From Capitulum mitella (lineage: Eukaryota > Arthropoda > Thecostraca > Pollicipedomorpha > Pollicipedidae), in NCBI GenBank assembly GCA_030062745.1, contig CP099848.1, positions 23,128,378-23,192,377 on the forward strand: a stretch of 64,000 nt of DNA. Reading direction: 5' to 3'. The translations under genes and the position numbers were made by a program. The first letter of the stretch is position 1, and the number at the start of each line of letters is the position of its first letter. The notes under the pieces are model-generated. The model saw only the letters and a program-made list of their open reading frames with translations, did not search any database and was not told the origin of the DNA. Positions 1 to 11,220 of this stretch are shown here, piece by piece.

Positions 1-470
1 GATATGAAATTTTGTAGACAGGGTGAGGTTATAACAGTTTACATTGTGTGCAGTTTTTGTCGCCCTAGACTAATATCTTCAACGTCAAATGGGGTCGGAA
101 ATGTCAACTTTGGACACTTTCTCGTTCAATGCAGGCCATTCCGCACGATTTTTCGAACGGACGGGAAGAAGGGTGTTTGTTTGAACTTTAAAACGTAGAA
201 TACGACAATTTCCATTCATTTGGCTTCTTGACTGGGGATTTCAAGTCGAGGTCATGTCAGGTCATTGACCCATGGCGTCATTTTTTCGTCTTTTGCAGAT
301 CAGATTTCGAGCAACACAGGATAGCTTGAGTGTAAACAAGGACGCTGCACTCGTCTTTTGGCGTATTTTCAGTGAAGGTAGCCAACATCGGTACATTTGA
401 CCACTTCCAGCGTTTACACTTATGTATGTATGCTTATGTCTATATGTATATGCATGAATCAATGTGTCAA
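1..470. other. No gene seen
   Basis: No recognisable coding, RNA or repeat structure was found, apart from a short TATG-rich stretch at about 421-455 just before the tandem repeat. Confidence 0.5.
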
Positions 471-905
471 ACGTGTTTCTAGCAGGGTCTTTGAATGCAT
501 ATTTTCTACAAATCGATAACTGTAAAGCAAATCTGGACCACGTCACAAAATAGTTGACCTTGCCCTTTGGTGACCTTGACACGAAATGACTGGTATATAT
601 AAGCGTATCCATATCCGCATACGTGTTTTTATTAGCGTCTTTAAACGCATATTTCATACAAATCGACATGTCGCAAAGCAAATCTGGGCCAGGTCACAAG
701 ATACTTGACCTTGACCGTCGATGGTCTTGGTCTTCACTGACCCTGATATACTTAAGCATATCAGAATGCGCACACGTGTTTTTATTAGGGTCTTTGAATG
801 CATATTTCATACAAACCGACAGGCTGCAAAGCAAATCTGGACCAGGTCACAAGTTGCTTGGCTTTGACCTTTGATGACCTTGACCCTTATTGACCCTGGC
901 TTTAG
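471..905. repeat. Three tandem copies of a ~150-bp repeat
   Basis: Units begin with ACGTGTTT at 471, 621 and 774, so the period is 150 and 153 bp. Each unit carries the same ordered landmarks: a TCTTTGAATGCATATTT-like block, ACAAATCGA, GCAAAGCAAATCTGG and a run of TGACCTTGACC motifs. The second and third units are closer to each other than to the first. Short open frames across it are by-products of the repeat. Confidence 0.85.
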
Positions 906-1234
906 TCTTGGTAAATCCATCACTATGGCTGAATGACGTCGCGTGATTGTGTTCAAACGGTAATCTTAGGTAGAACGCTAGTCCTTTCACAACGTTCTCA
1001 TTTGTCAGCGGCGACAGTTGTTTCCGTTATGTTTGCTTGACTTTAAATGCTTGAAATTTGAAAATTTACCAGCCGATTTTCGATTTTTCAGCGTCAATCG
1101 ACGAGTTATTCAATTGCCATGAATGTCACAAGGTAGCAGCAACCAGCTCCGATCCGTTCTTGAGATTTTCAAGAAAAACAAGTGCGGGGCACAAAAGACC
1201 CCCTTCTAGTGCGCGTGTTAAGTCCGTCTATGAC

Positions 1235-1435
1235 AGGGAAGTCAACTCAGGGATGCTGGCATATCCTGGACGGAAGGTGACACAGTATAAAGTGGTCAGC
1301 CTGGTCAGGCTGGCCTTTCAGAGTACGGCGAAGATTTCCACAGCCGCTAACAACTTCGAGACCACGGGCATCTTTCCGTATCGCTCGAACAGGTTCGACG
1401 AGAGTGACTTCGCGCACGTTCCAGCAACCATGGAG
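1235..1435 (+). pseudogene. Relic of a pogo/Tigger-type (DDE_1) transposase, C-terminal end
   Basis: The frame encodes the end of a DDE_1 (Tigger/pogo/jerky-like) transposase domain. It reads VTQYKVVSLVRLAFQ, then an alpha-helical stretch, then TTGIFPYRSNRFDESDFA. The last part matches the family signature in which a 'GI-P-N---F---DF' block closes the catalytic region. Only about 65 residues are alignable by eye. The catalytic DDD core should lie upstream and is not visible, and the downstream frame runs into purine-rich sequence. In life such an enzyme would cut and paste a Tc1/mariner-superfamily element. This copy is a fragment and cannot be functional. No terminal inverted repeats were found. 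The family call is from motif recognition only. Confidence 0.7.
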
Positions 1436-1860
1436 CTATTCGAGGAGCAAGCTAAAAGCGAGCGAGAAGAAAAGGAAGGGATGCAGGGGGAGAGGAAAAT
1501 GAAGTGGACATAACAAAGGGAATGGGGGGGAAAGACGGCAGGAACGTGGAAGGAGCGCGGCAGAAAAGGGGATGAACGAAGAAAGAGGAGAAGAAAGCTA
1601 CAGGAACGTGACAGAAGAAAGGATGGGGAGGGAGGAGAGGGGAACGAGGAAGACATGGCGAGCAGAGATAGACAGGGTAAGAAATATAAATGAAAGAGAG
1701 GGAGGTACCATGGAGAGCGAAGAGCAGAGTCCTACACGCAAAGGGAATGTGACGGAGAAAAGTACTGTTAATTTACAAGACCATGGTGGGGCCGAAACGC
1801 ATGGAAATGCAAGGAAAGGATCTAAAACAGACGCATTTTTCACGCTGCTGTGAAGGAAAT
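1436..1860. other. Purine-rich tract, no gene
   Basis: The plus strand is dominated by GGA/GAA/GAGAA runs from about 1440 to 1700. Open frames here are low complexity (Glu/Arg/Lys-rich on plus, Ser/Leu/Pro-rich on minus) and are judged non-coding. Confidence 0.5.
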
Positions 1861-2079
1861 CTATGTGGAGAGAGACGTAAAGAAGCAAGAGAGGGACTGT
1901 CCGCAGAAAGGAAGTGCCCAAAGCCAAAACAGGAGGTGCAAACAATGAGACGTGTCTGTTCCGTGAAGAAGGTGTTGTCGGGAGAAACGAGATGCATTTA
2001 TTTCATAGCATTTGCTGTTCGCGCCGACCGCATAAACTGTGCAGCAACGGAAGCAGTTCAGCTGGGTTTTTGTCTGATC

Positions 2080-2300
2080 GCTACTGCTCATAACTTCGGC
2101 ACCGCGGTGTCGAGTCCGATGTCCGGTCCAGAAAGTAAGCACCTGATGTACGTTCGTTTGTTCGTGAGGTAAGTCGTGTGACCGCTTCTGCTCGTAGGTA
2201 CCAAATTTGGCACCGCGATGGAGTCCGATGCCTGGCTCACAACGCAAAGCACGTTTGTTCACGAACTGATTTAACAAACGCCTGCGGGCTATCAAACGAT
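2080..2300. repeat. Short diverged tandem duplication (~111 bp)
   Basis: The GGCACCGC landmark occurs at 2098 and 2209. Each is followed by GAGTCCGATG and, further on, a CGTTTGTTC block. The two units are clearly related but diverged. Confidence 0.55.
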
Positions 2301-3734
2301 ACCGTTTTTTACTGTAGTAATGCACCAGTATCCAACAGTCTATATCTGGAGATTTCCTGGCTTTTCTTTTCATCGTCAGAGCCAGTGCGCAAACACAGTT
2401 GGGTAAATCACTACAATCCCATCATTCAACAGAAGCCGATTTTCGGCCGCCTGCGTCAGCAGACTGCCGCTTGACTCCGTCGGACTCTGCGGCACTGTCC
2501 GCTGACGTAGGCGTTCCGGTGATCGGCCGCGTCGTATGGTGGAGGGCCCTGCTAATTTACCCAACTGCACGGCCTGCTTGAATCGCGCAACGCCTTACTC
2601 TGACCAGTTATCAATGTTCTTCAGCCAAACGGCAAAGAAGCTTCGCGAAATAGGACGCTGACACGTTTTAAAAGCATTTCAAAAGCAAAACATTTTCACC
2701 GTTTTCGGCTTTAACCGCAAATTTGGGGTAAAGTCGAAATTCATACTTTTTTGACATTTTGAGTCTCGACAGCTACATGCAACAAACTAGCTTAAATATA
2801 TAGTGTGCGTTTAATGAACAATCAACTGAGCTCCCAGAAGGGATCAATGAAGACCATGTCGGGGGTTAGATTTATCCTCCACAGATGTTGAAAGTCAGAA
2901 GTTTCGACATTGCCTCAACTTCCCCTACAGACCAGCCGAGGAACGGCCTGTGGTCTCGGGACTGCATGGGACTGGCCCGACTGTGGCCCAGCTCGGCCGC
3001 CGCCGGATCCCGCCCAGGTCAGCTGGTCAGCTGTTCTAGTCGGGTCTGGGGTGTTCGGCTCCTGTCGGGCGCCTGCCGGAGTCAGCTGACGGCGGTCACG
3101 GCTCGGCAGCGTCACAGGGCGGGGCTGCTGGTGAACGGTCGTTCCCGCGCCCTCAGGAGAAGCCGCGCCGCCGGTCACCGTGACGGCGTCACGTGACGCT
3201 GATCCCCTCGGACATTGACCTGACGACAGCACCGGCTAGCTCCGGTCCGGCGCGCGAAAGGCTGCCCATTTGAATGCACACCAACCATTTCGCCCCTCAG
3301 TTTCATTCGAGTATCGGCCGCGGTGATACGTTAATCTGGAATCACAGTCCGGGACGAGCAGCGCCCGAACCCTGCTCTTATTAGCATTTAGCAGACTCCG
3401 GTCAGACGACGTGACCCGTCAGCCGTCGCCCCGGGCCTGGGCGTGCTGGAATTTCTGCGTCGTCGTCGCCGGAAGTTCTGCCGGATTACCCGAGAGCGAG
3501 AGGCAGTCAGGCCGGTATGGACGAGCTTGCCCGACGAATGCTAATACCACCAGCCGATCGTGGCCAGATTGGGGTCGATGAGCGCTTCTGCGAGTCGAGG
3601 CAGGCCAACCAGACAGCGGCGTATCGGCGCTAGTCGGAGGCCGACATCCATGGAAACCCTCGGTATCCAGTGGACGATTACCCCGATAGAGAACTGATTG
3701 ACCCCATTTCCGTTCCCATCACGCAAGTTCTCAT
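2300..3734. other. No gene seen; GC- and CpG-rich at 2930-3500
   Basis: The 2930-3500 section is GC-rich with many CpG dinucleotides. It has open frames on both strands, but these look like compositional artefacts (Arg/Ser/Gly/Pro-rich, no domain). It could be an unannotated promoter or 5' exon, but no splice-linked coding sequence was found. Confidence 0.4.
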
Positions 3735-4365
3735 TCCCGGATGTGATGGGAAGGGCCTATTCAGCTCGAGAACTTACCGACCGATTTGGTCGCAGCCAAG
3801 GGCAATCAGTTGACCAAGACGTAAACCACACATTTTAAGTAAAGTTTTGAAAATCTTAAAAACGATGGATACAGAAGGGGATAGAAAACGAAAAAATTTG
3901 ACTTGACATAACTTCGGTGTTCATGCGCCGATTTTGATGCAATGCACATGAATCGAGAACTAATTGATGACACTTTTTCTTCTACCTGTATGTTTTAAAT
4001 TTTGAGGAAATGCATAGGCATTCAGAAGGCATGGGAAATGAGAGGAATATATTCAACAGAATGAATTAACATAAAAGTATGAAGTAATTGTTAAGTTTTT
4101 TATGACCATTCAGTATTTCAGAAACAAATCAGAAACACGTCTTATTTCATTGCCCGCGTAATGTTGGCATAGGCAGCGCCAGGAGCATGAAGAAGGGGGA
4201 ACTGTAATGGTCATACGTTCAGCAAGCCAACTTACGGCCTTTGACCTCCAATGAACTCAGGTGACCTCAAAGCAGTAGCAGAGGAACCTCTATGAAAATA
4301 CGGGGCAGGGGGAATGTGGTTTTGATCTCGTTTCTTTCAATTCATTCATTTCATTCATTCCATCA

Positions 4366-4393
4366 CTGATTGATTGATTGATTCATTCATTCC
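4366..4393. repeat. TGAT/ATTC microsatellite
   Basis: A run of TGATTGATTGATTG passes directly into ATTCATTCATTC. Confidence 0.8.
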
Positions 4394-4400
4394 CCTCTAT

Positions 4401-4439
4401 TCGTTTCTTTCCGTGCACCGCCATAGGGTTGATGTTAAA
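4401..4439 (+). repeat. Short dispersed repeat shared with the AGXT2 intron
   Basis: A 39-bp stretch (TCGTTTCTTTCC, then CGCCATAGGGTT, then ATGTTAAA) recurs at 62051-62089 with about three substitutions. The two sites are 57 kb apart in unrelated surroundings, so this is a piece of a dispersed repeat. Confidence 0.65.
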
Positions 4440-5124
4440 TGTTTCCCAAAGTTTGGGGATCTTTCTTCTGCCCCCGGTCCCTATGCCCTTGCCTCAGAGT
4501 AACATAGAACAACCTTGGATTCTTTTCATAGCATTTCAGTACGCTTTCAGTCATTTGGATCGATCGATTTCCAAAACTCTCGTTTATGAACGTCATGATA
4601 AAGAGTACACACGCGGACATTTTCGGTCATAGTTTCGTTACCCGTTCTGATATCAAAAGAAAACTTGAAGCATGCGTAGAGGGCACTTTCCTGAACTTAA
4701 TGGGTTCAAAGTTATTTGTTTTGAAAATCAGTGCCGAAATTATTCACATGAAACCGAATTTTGAATTTTGACCTTGACCTATCGTTGATATTTTATCTCA
4801 GTTTAACACAAATATTTTTGTGTTTTTGTATTTATGACCAAAACACTGGGGCGAAGTTTTAATCTATTTTTTCACAAAAATATATTTGGCAGCTATTTTA
4901 ATTTTACCTTCAACAATGCCAAAATGGCTTAGGGTGCCTCCTTAAAACGCTGCCTAGTTCCGTTCCTGGGCAAAACTAAATTATGAAAATTTAACATGAT
5001 ACGTAAGAAAGACATAGGAAATGCAACAGAGCCTCTTAGCTCCGCTTCAGAAACCCTGGAAATGGCGAGCAGAAACCGAAGAGACGCTTCTAAAACCACC
5101 TCCCCGATATGGGAATAGGGTTAA

Positions 5125-7050
5125 AGCGAATTGTGCCAGTTCGCTGGCAGCCGTTGTATTACATCTCGGTCACTAGTCTGGTGCTGGAACAATCAAGCAT
5201 GGTGAAAATGCATGAAAATAATTGGATCATTGAAATATTTTCTAAAAAGCCTGTGTTGGTTCCATGGGAACATGCTGAACACGAGACGCTAAACAGGACG
5301 ATGCGTTTGACTTCTCTCCTGCCTTCCAGTTCGCTTGTGCGAAGCAATCATCGGGCATACATTTCCTCTTTTTCGCCGTTGTGAAGCATCAGTATATATC
5401 ATCTCAAAGCCTAATGCTCCACCCTGGTAATTTCATGTGACATCCTGGTGATGTCTCTGCCTGTTTGCTGCAAACTCGTAAGACATGAAAACCATCTTTA
5501 GCGGCTATTCCGTCTTTAACAAGGTACGTCAGACGTCGTCCGCATCCTAATAACATATCCTTTGTGGGTCGATTTCAACATGCTGACATTCCGTGAAGCT
5601 ACATTTTTGAATATTTTGTGGAAAAGACCCTGCACCACAGCAGGAAAAGATCAGGAATGGCTCCGATTTCGGTTATCACTGAAGCGCCCACATAACCCGA
5701 CGTGTGCACCAAACTGTTTAGTTGTGCATACACAACTTGAAGACATATCGCGCATTTGAAAAAAAACGTGGTGTGTCAACGACCGTGAGTTGTGGCCATG
5801 CCGGATCGGGCCAAGGCGAGGCTGCGGCCACCCCGCCCAGGCGCAACAGTGTGACGAACTATGACGTCACAGAAGACCAACTCGTCACCGATTTGCTCTA
5901 GCATGGACTTGAACGTGGAATCGGTTACATACGAAGCACTTTTTAATCCACGAGTTCTTATTTTGTCCGTTTTTTTTTTAATTAGTTTGCCGGCATAAAT
6001 TCCAAAAGATAAAAGACAGTGACAACAAATTTTCAGTCACGCTTCCTGAATTACACAGCTACTTTTTGGAGCAAATAGTGAATTTGTTCACAATAGGCCG
6101 TATCACATGACGTCACAGTCTAATTTAAGGTTTTCAGATACTCTTAGAACTCCGATGTATACTTTTTCCTGAAATGCAATTTGCAAGAAGCTCATTCAAT
6201 TCCAAAGGAAGAAAGAAGAAAGAAACTCGGCATCGGGGCAGTTTCTTGCGTTAGGGCATCAGATTTGGTGAGATCGACGGGGTGTATCCGAACTTACATT
6301 TCATTTCGAGTTTTCCTTGCTTATAGTTGTCCAGGCCGGCGATATACCGAGAAGAGATACTTTGCTCTTTAAAGCTGAATTTGATTTGTTTCCGGGGTTT
6401 TAACTCAAACATTTACTTCTTTTAATAAAACTTCAAACAATTCTTGTTGCGTGTTGTACGCTCCATCTTTTGGAACGCTGCTCGTCGGTCGCTGCGGGCA
6501 GCCGTTATCCCTGTGTCGTCGTCGACAAGGCGCGGGGCACGAGTGGCTCCGCGGTCCGTCAGCCAGCAGCGATTTCCGCTGAAGCACCGCTGTTTCCACC
6601 GAGGGTACGCGGAACAGCCGATAGAACAACTCCGCCGCTGACAGGAATCAGCCGAGCGGACCGGCCGTCCGCGGCTCCACATCGAGCCCGCCGACGGCCG
6701 CGTCTCCGGTCCCGGGCACGTCAGGCGTCCGCGTCCGGGCTGGCGAGGCACTCTGAAACGCGAGCCGGAACTCCGCGTGTCCCGCGCCGCTGGAGAGGCG
6801 CTCTTTCAGAGACCGGCTCCGTTCGGGGTTTCCTGCAGCCGCGCGCATCCGTAACACGTCGCGTTCAAAACGTGTCTGAGAAGCCGCATGATGTGGGCAA
6901 CCACGTGGAGAAAACCACGGAGAACCTCCACCGAGCACCTTCCACGCAGAAGGCTAGGTGCGATTAGGTCATCAATCGTACGACGGCTGCGGACCGCGAA
7001 AATGATCCGGGGGAGGATTCCATGCATGCGTCTCACGAGACGCCATCGCA
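5125..7050. other. No gene seen; GC-rich at 6470-6960
   Basis: Nothing recognisable was found. The 6470-6960 section is CpG-rich, with overlapping Arg/Ala/Pro-rich frames on both strands that look compositional. Confidence 0.4.
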
Positions 7051-7345
7051 GGAAGCTCCTAATAGTGCGTAGCACGTGCCTCAAAGACCTGCAAGGTACC
7101 CGACACTTTATTTGATAACGTCCGTTTCGTCCTTAATCTGTCTCTAGAAATCGTGCTGGTGAGGCGACTATAAACAGCGAGACTAAACATATTTCCAGGA
7201 AACTCCTAATGGTACGCAGCAGGTGCGTCAGAAGCCACGCAAGGTATCCGACACTTTATTTGATAACGTCCGTTTCATCGTTAATCTGTCTCTGGGGAAC
7301 GTGCCGGCGTGGCGACCATCCTCTGGCCACGAGTGATGACAGTCC
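7051..7345. repeat. Tandem duplication, period 148 bp
   Basis: GGAA-CTCCTAAT begins at 7051 and again at 7199. Both are followed by GCAAGGTA-CCGACACTTTATTTGATAACGTCCGTTTC (in two parts) and TTAATCTGTCTCT. Similarity is high over about 110 bp of each unit. Confidence 0.85.
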
Positions 7346-7980
7346 CTGTTGAGACCCGACGGCGGTGCCGTGCACGACGAGACGACTTATTCTCCAGGAC
7401 GGCTCCCGCAGATGCGTCGCCGCGGCAGATGAATCGATGACAATGTATGCGCGCCGCTCTCCTTTAAACACAATTCTTGAATTATATCATGGTGGCATGC
7501 GACCAGGTCCGAAAGCGTCATTTGGACCGAGTCCACAGCCCGTTTCATGCACGGTATTTCACGCGAAAGCGTTTTAAAAGTTTGCAGGTGCATACAGAGT
7601 CAACAAACGAGCGTATGCATCCAGTCCTTGTGCGTCTGGTCCTTGTAGGCCCGTGCAAGCTCAGGACAAAAGCAAAAAACAGAGACGTTGACCCGAGAGC
7701 AGGTCAGAATGCGATCTCGAGCAGTGGCGTAGCCAAGGGGGCCAAAGGGGCCATGCCCCCCTGGAGGCCAAGTGGGGCTCCCTAGCGGCCTCGCGGGCCC
7801 CCTGGGACCAAAGGTCCCAGTTCTTTGGATTGCGTGAGGCGCCCGCAGGGCGTCTTACGATGTCCGAAACAGAAAATTAAAGCAAAATAAAAGTATTTTA
7901 AACATTAAAGAAGGCTTACGAACTTAAACAAAACGTATTCCCAATATACAAGAAGGCTTTGTATGCTACGAAGAGAGGCC
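7346..7980. other. No gene seen; start of G/C-run repeat DNA at ~7735
   Basis: From 7735 the sequence becomes a series of GGGG/CCCC runs (GGGGCCATGCCCCC, GGGACCAAAGGTCCC). This resembles the edge of the minisatellite that follows. An AT-rich stretch at 7875-7940 separates the two. Confidence 0.4.
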
Positions 7981-7984
7981 CGTG

Positions 7985-9816
7985 GTTTGAATGAGCGTTT
8001 AGGGGCCTCTGCTGGCTTGAAGGGGAGTTCACTGCTTGTCTAGGGAGTGCCCCCCGTCGGCCCATGAAGGACCCCGGTCAGCCTCTGAAGGGACCCCTTT
8101 CGGTCTGGAAGAAGACCCCTGCCCCTGCCTCCAGAGGTCGACAGGGGCCCTTTACAGGCGGGTAGGGTGCCCTCTGCAGACAGGCAGTGACCCCACTGCC
8201 CAACAGGGGCCCCTAGACGATCATTCAGGGGCCCCCGCTTTCCTGTAAAGATGTCTCCGCTGACCTGTAAGAAACACCCACCAGGTCGGCAGGAACGTCT
8301 TTACGGGCGAGCATGACCTCTGTTACACTTCATCGGGGCCCCTTTCCAAATTCCAAAGGCAATTTTAACCACATGAGACCCCAATGATTACGAGGGCCAG
8401 GTGTGGATCCAAAAGGGGAGCAAATGAGGCGATCGCCCCCTCGCTCCTGAAGCATCAGAAGGGGTCCCTGTCAGACTTAAAAGGAGCCCCGAAGGGGCTC
8501 GTATGAGCTTCACAGGGTCTCTATAAGAACCTGACGGACTCCTGATGCAGTCATGGAGACCTCCTGGAGGGTTAGATGACCTCTGCGACGCATAGAGGGC
8601 CCTTGAAGCTCCCACAGGGCCCCTGAGACCACAACAGGGCCCCAACACGGCAGAGTGTCCCTGAGACCACCAGATGGCTCATAGGGCGCCTGACACGGCC
8701 AAGATTAGGACTGAGTCCCTAGGGGACCCCTGTGAGTGAAGGCTGAAGGTTCTTGATGTAGTCAGAGGGCCTCCGGGAGAGTTAATGAGATCCTGACACG
8801 GTAAGATGGTCCCTAAGATGGACAGAAGGGCCCTTGAAACTCTTCAAGGGCCCCAACACGGCAAAAGGTCAATGAGACTGCTAAAATTGCCAGAGAGGCA
8901 CCTGAGACGGAAAGAACTTAAGATGGTGCCTAACACGGCATCAGGGGACCCTGGCCAGCCAGAGGGGCCCTCTGAACGGGGATTCGTCGGTGACCTTCGC
9001 AACCTCGAAAGGAAACACAAATGGGCTGCAATGACCTTTGTGAAACCTTGAGGGGTTCTTGATGCTGTCAGGGACCCCTGGAAGATCAGGTGGTTTCTGA
9101 GACGGCAAGATGGGTCCCTACACCGCAGATGACCCCTGAGACCGGTAAAAAAGGTCGCAGGGCCCCTGCGAGGCAAAGACGATAAGAGAGCCTCTGAGAC
9201 GGTATTTGGGTTTTATGGGGGCGTTGGACGGCCATAGGGTCCCGAGTGTAATAAGCGGGCTCCTGGCACGGACCAGGTACCCCTTAGACTGCCAGGGAGG
9301 CCCCTGAAGCGCCAGCAAAAGCCCCTTGTTACGGCTAGAGGGACCCTAAAAGACTGCCGGATATACCTTATGTAACAGAGGAAAACTCCTGATACAGCCA
9401 TAGGGACCACCGTAGACGTTCAGAGAGCCTATGACACTGCAGAGGGGCCCTGAAATTGCCAAAAGGTCTTTTGTAACTGTCAGAGTTCTCCTGAGATGGC
9501 AAAAGTGTTTCCCAGAGACGATCAAAGGGTACCCAGAACCACAAGGGGTCCAGTGAGACTGCTAGAGAGGAATCTTTAAGACTGCTTACTAGAAGTCTCT
9601 AGCAATAGAGGTCCCCTGAGACGACCAAAGGGGCCCATGAAACTACTAGACCTTGGAACGTCCAGACTGCTCCTGAAACGGCAAAAGGACCTAGAGGATT
9701 GCCAGAGGCGCCTCTGTGACGGCAGAGAGAGACTTACAGAGGACCTTTTTAGTACTTGGGGGGCTCCTTAGACTACGAAAACGTCCTAAAGACGACAGAA
9801 AGAAACCCGAGATGGC
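7985..9816. repeat. Degenerate GGGGCCCC-type minisatellite, first part
   Basis: The tract consists of imperfect ~20-22-bp units of the form GGGCCCCTGAGACNGCCANA. Clear runs of adjacent units lie at 8590-8700 and 9000-9800. Units differ mainly in the AGACGGCA part, while the GGGGCCCC palindromic core is kept. The array continues at 11033 after the inserted element. Open frames through it (Gly/Pro/Arg-rich) are by-products. Confidence 0.8.
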
Positions 9817-10157
9817 TAAACCCTATTCCCGGCAGGGGGGCGGAATCCGCCCCCCCTCGGGTTTTTTGCTTGCAAATTCCAGGCTTTTTAACGCAGCTTC
9901 ACGGAACTTGGTGACTTTTCCTAGGTACTCTTTCTACGTGCTGTGACAAAATTTCAAAATTCTACTTTGCTCAGGGGCGGAGTCAGGCAACGTTTTTGGG
10001 AGGCACCTCATGCCATTTTTGGCCATATTAAGGGTAAAAGGAAAATGTCTGCCAAAAACAGAGTGCTTAAGATAGAACTTAAAACTTTATATGGATGTTA
10101 AGCTAAATAGTTGGAGCATGTGCAGATAAAATTTTGTTTACCTGAGGTCATTTTACA

Positions 10158-10174
10158 AGGTCAGGTCAAGGTCA
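10158..10174 (+). promoter_or_regulatory. Cluster of three AGGTCA half-sites in copy A
   Basis: AGGTCA occurs at 10158, 10163 (overlapping by one base) and 10169. The last is preceded by TCA, giving the TCAAGGTCA extended half-site recognised by monomeric nuclear receptors of the ERR/FTZ-F1 type. Binding is not shown. Confidence 0.4.
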
Positions 10175-10467
10175 AAAGTCAAAATTTGTTTTTTGGCAAT
10201 GATTTCGACGCCATTTTTTCAAATACCAAAGCCGGAATATATATGACGTAGAAGGGTGCCGTCTACTTCTGTACCAAGTTTCAGCTTGATATCAGGTCGG
10301 GTCACGGAGCTATGACCTAAAATGTCAGTGCGCGTACCTATATCGCAAGAGCCACAAAATGAAATTTTTGAAATAGAGTGAATTCAAACGATTGAAAACG
10401 TTTAAAGATAATATTAAATGCACAGGAGATCATTCCAAGTGACCCCAAGGTCACTGGAGGTCATTTA

Positions 10468-10480
10468 AGGTCAAAGGTCA
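10468..10480 (+). promoter_or_regulatory. Perfect DR1 nuclear-receptor motif in copy A
   Basis: Two AGGTCA half-sites are separated by one A. This is the direct-repeat-1 arrangement bound by HNF4 and RXR-type receptors. It recurs in copy C at 28941-28953. Confidence 0.45.
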
Positions 10481-11032
10481 CAAGTTGATCTGAGAAACGT
10501 GTGACCATGACAGTTCCCCTTTTTCATGTCCCTGGCACCGCCTATGCTAACATTATACAAACATGGTAATGCGATTTGTACTTCTTTAGTATAACATGAC
10601 TAGCAGAAGCCAAAAAAGGGTGTTTGCCTCTTTTGTTCATGCAGTTGTAAGAAAACTAATCCTCCTATTTTTGAAACCCTGTGAACGCCCATGAATTTTC
10701 TCAAAATTTCAGATTTGTAGACCCATGGTAAAAGCCCTATCCATAATCTCTCGATTCATGCCAGTTTCATCGAAATCGGTTAATAAACAGCGGAGTTATA
10801 AGAAGTCCAAAAGTACCCCCCATTTTGACATTTTTTCACCTCTGTATCCACAAATTTCAAAATTTTGAAAATTTCTTTTTATAAAAATGTAGTTCACGTG
10901 ACGGCAAATCGATTGCCGTTTATTGCGATGAAATCGGACAAGTAGTTCTCGAGATCTCAGGGGGGGGGGGCCGAATCTGCCCCCCCTGCCGGGAATCGGC
11001 CATACCGTCTAGCCCTCCTGGAATAGGGTTAA

Positions 11033-11220
11033 ACGTCCCTGAAACTGCCACATGGGTCCCTGAGACTGTTCGACGTGCCCCTGAAACTGCCAAGGAGCGC
11101 CTGAGACGTCCCGCGGGATACGTGAAACTGTAAAAAGAACCTGAGACCACCAGAGGGTCTTGGCACGGCAGACGGTCTGAGACCACCAAAAGTGCCCCGG
11201 TAACTGCAAGAAGGAACCTA
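11033..11220. repeat. GGGGCCCC-type minisatellite, remainder
   Basis: The same ~20-bp unit (CCCTGAGACTG, CCTGAAACTGCCA) resumes directly after the TTAA element. The element therefore split a pre-existing array. Confidence 0.8.

Larger units (their letters stand above)
3735..5120 (-). mobile_element. Old, interrupted copy of the TTAA-flanked repeat family
   Basis: The right end is clear: GGGAATAGGG at 5111-5120 followed by TTAA at 5121-5124, as in the complete copies. Inside, diverged versions of family landmarks appear in inverted order (compare the 28292-29498 copy): the sequence around 3890-4260 and the block at 4600-5050. About 4300-4590 is foreign to the family and contains a microsatellite and a shared 40-bp repeat. 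The left end, near 3735, is too diverged to place exactly. Confidence 0.6.
9821..11028 (+). mobile_element. TTAA-flanked MITE-like element, copy A (1208 bp)
   Basis: It starts CCCTATTCCCGGCAGGG and ends in GGAATAGGG. It is followed by TTAA (11029-11032) and preceded by TAAA (9817-9820), a one-base decay of the same target site. Next to each end is a G-run/C-run hairpin (around 9835-9860 and 10960-10990). The right end has a second GGGAAT motif about 30 bp inside the terminus. The interior has no long open frame and carries several AGGTCA motifs. The four-base TTAA duplication and CCC start resemble piggyBac-type elements; that assignment is inference. It is inserted in the minisatellite. Confidence 0.85.

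Noticed and set aside
1318-2000. Overlapping Ser/Leu-rich and Glu/Arg-rich frames
   Set aside because: They arise from a purine-rich tract and its complement.
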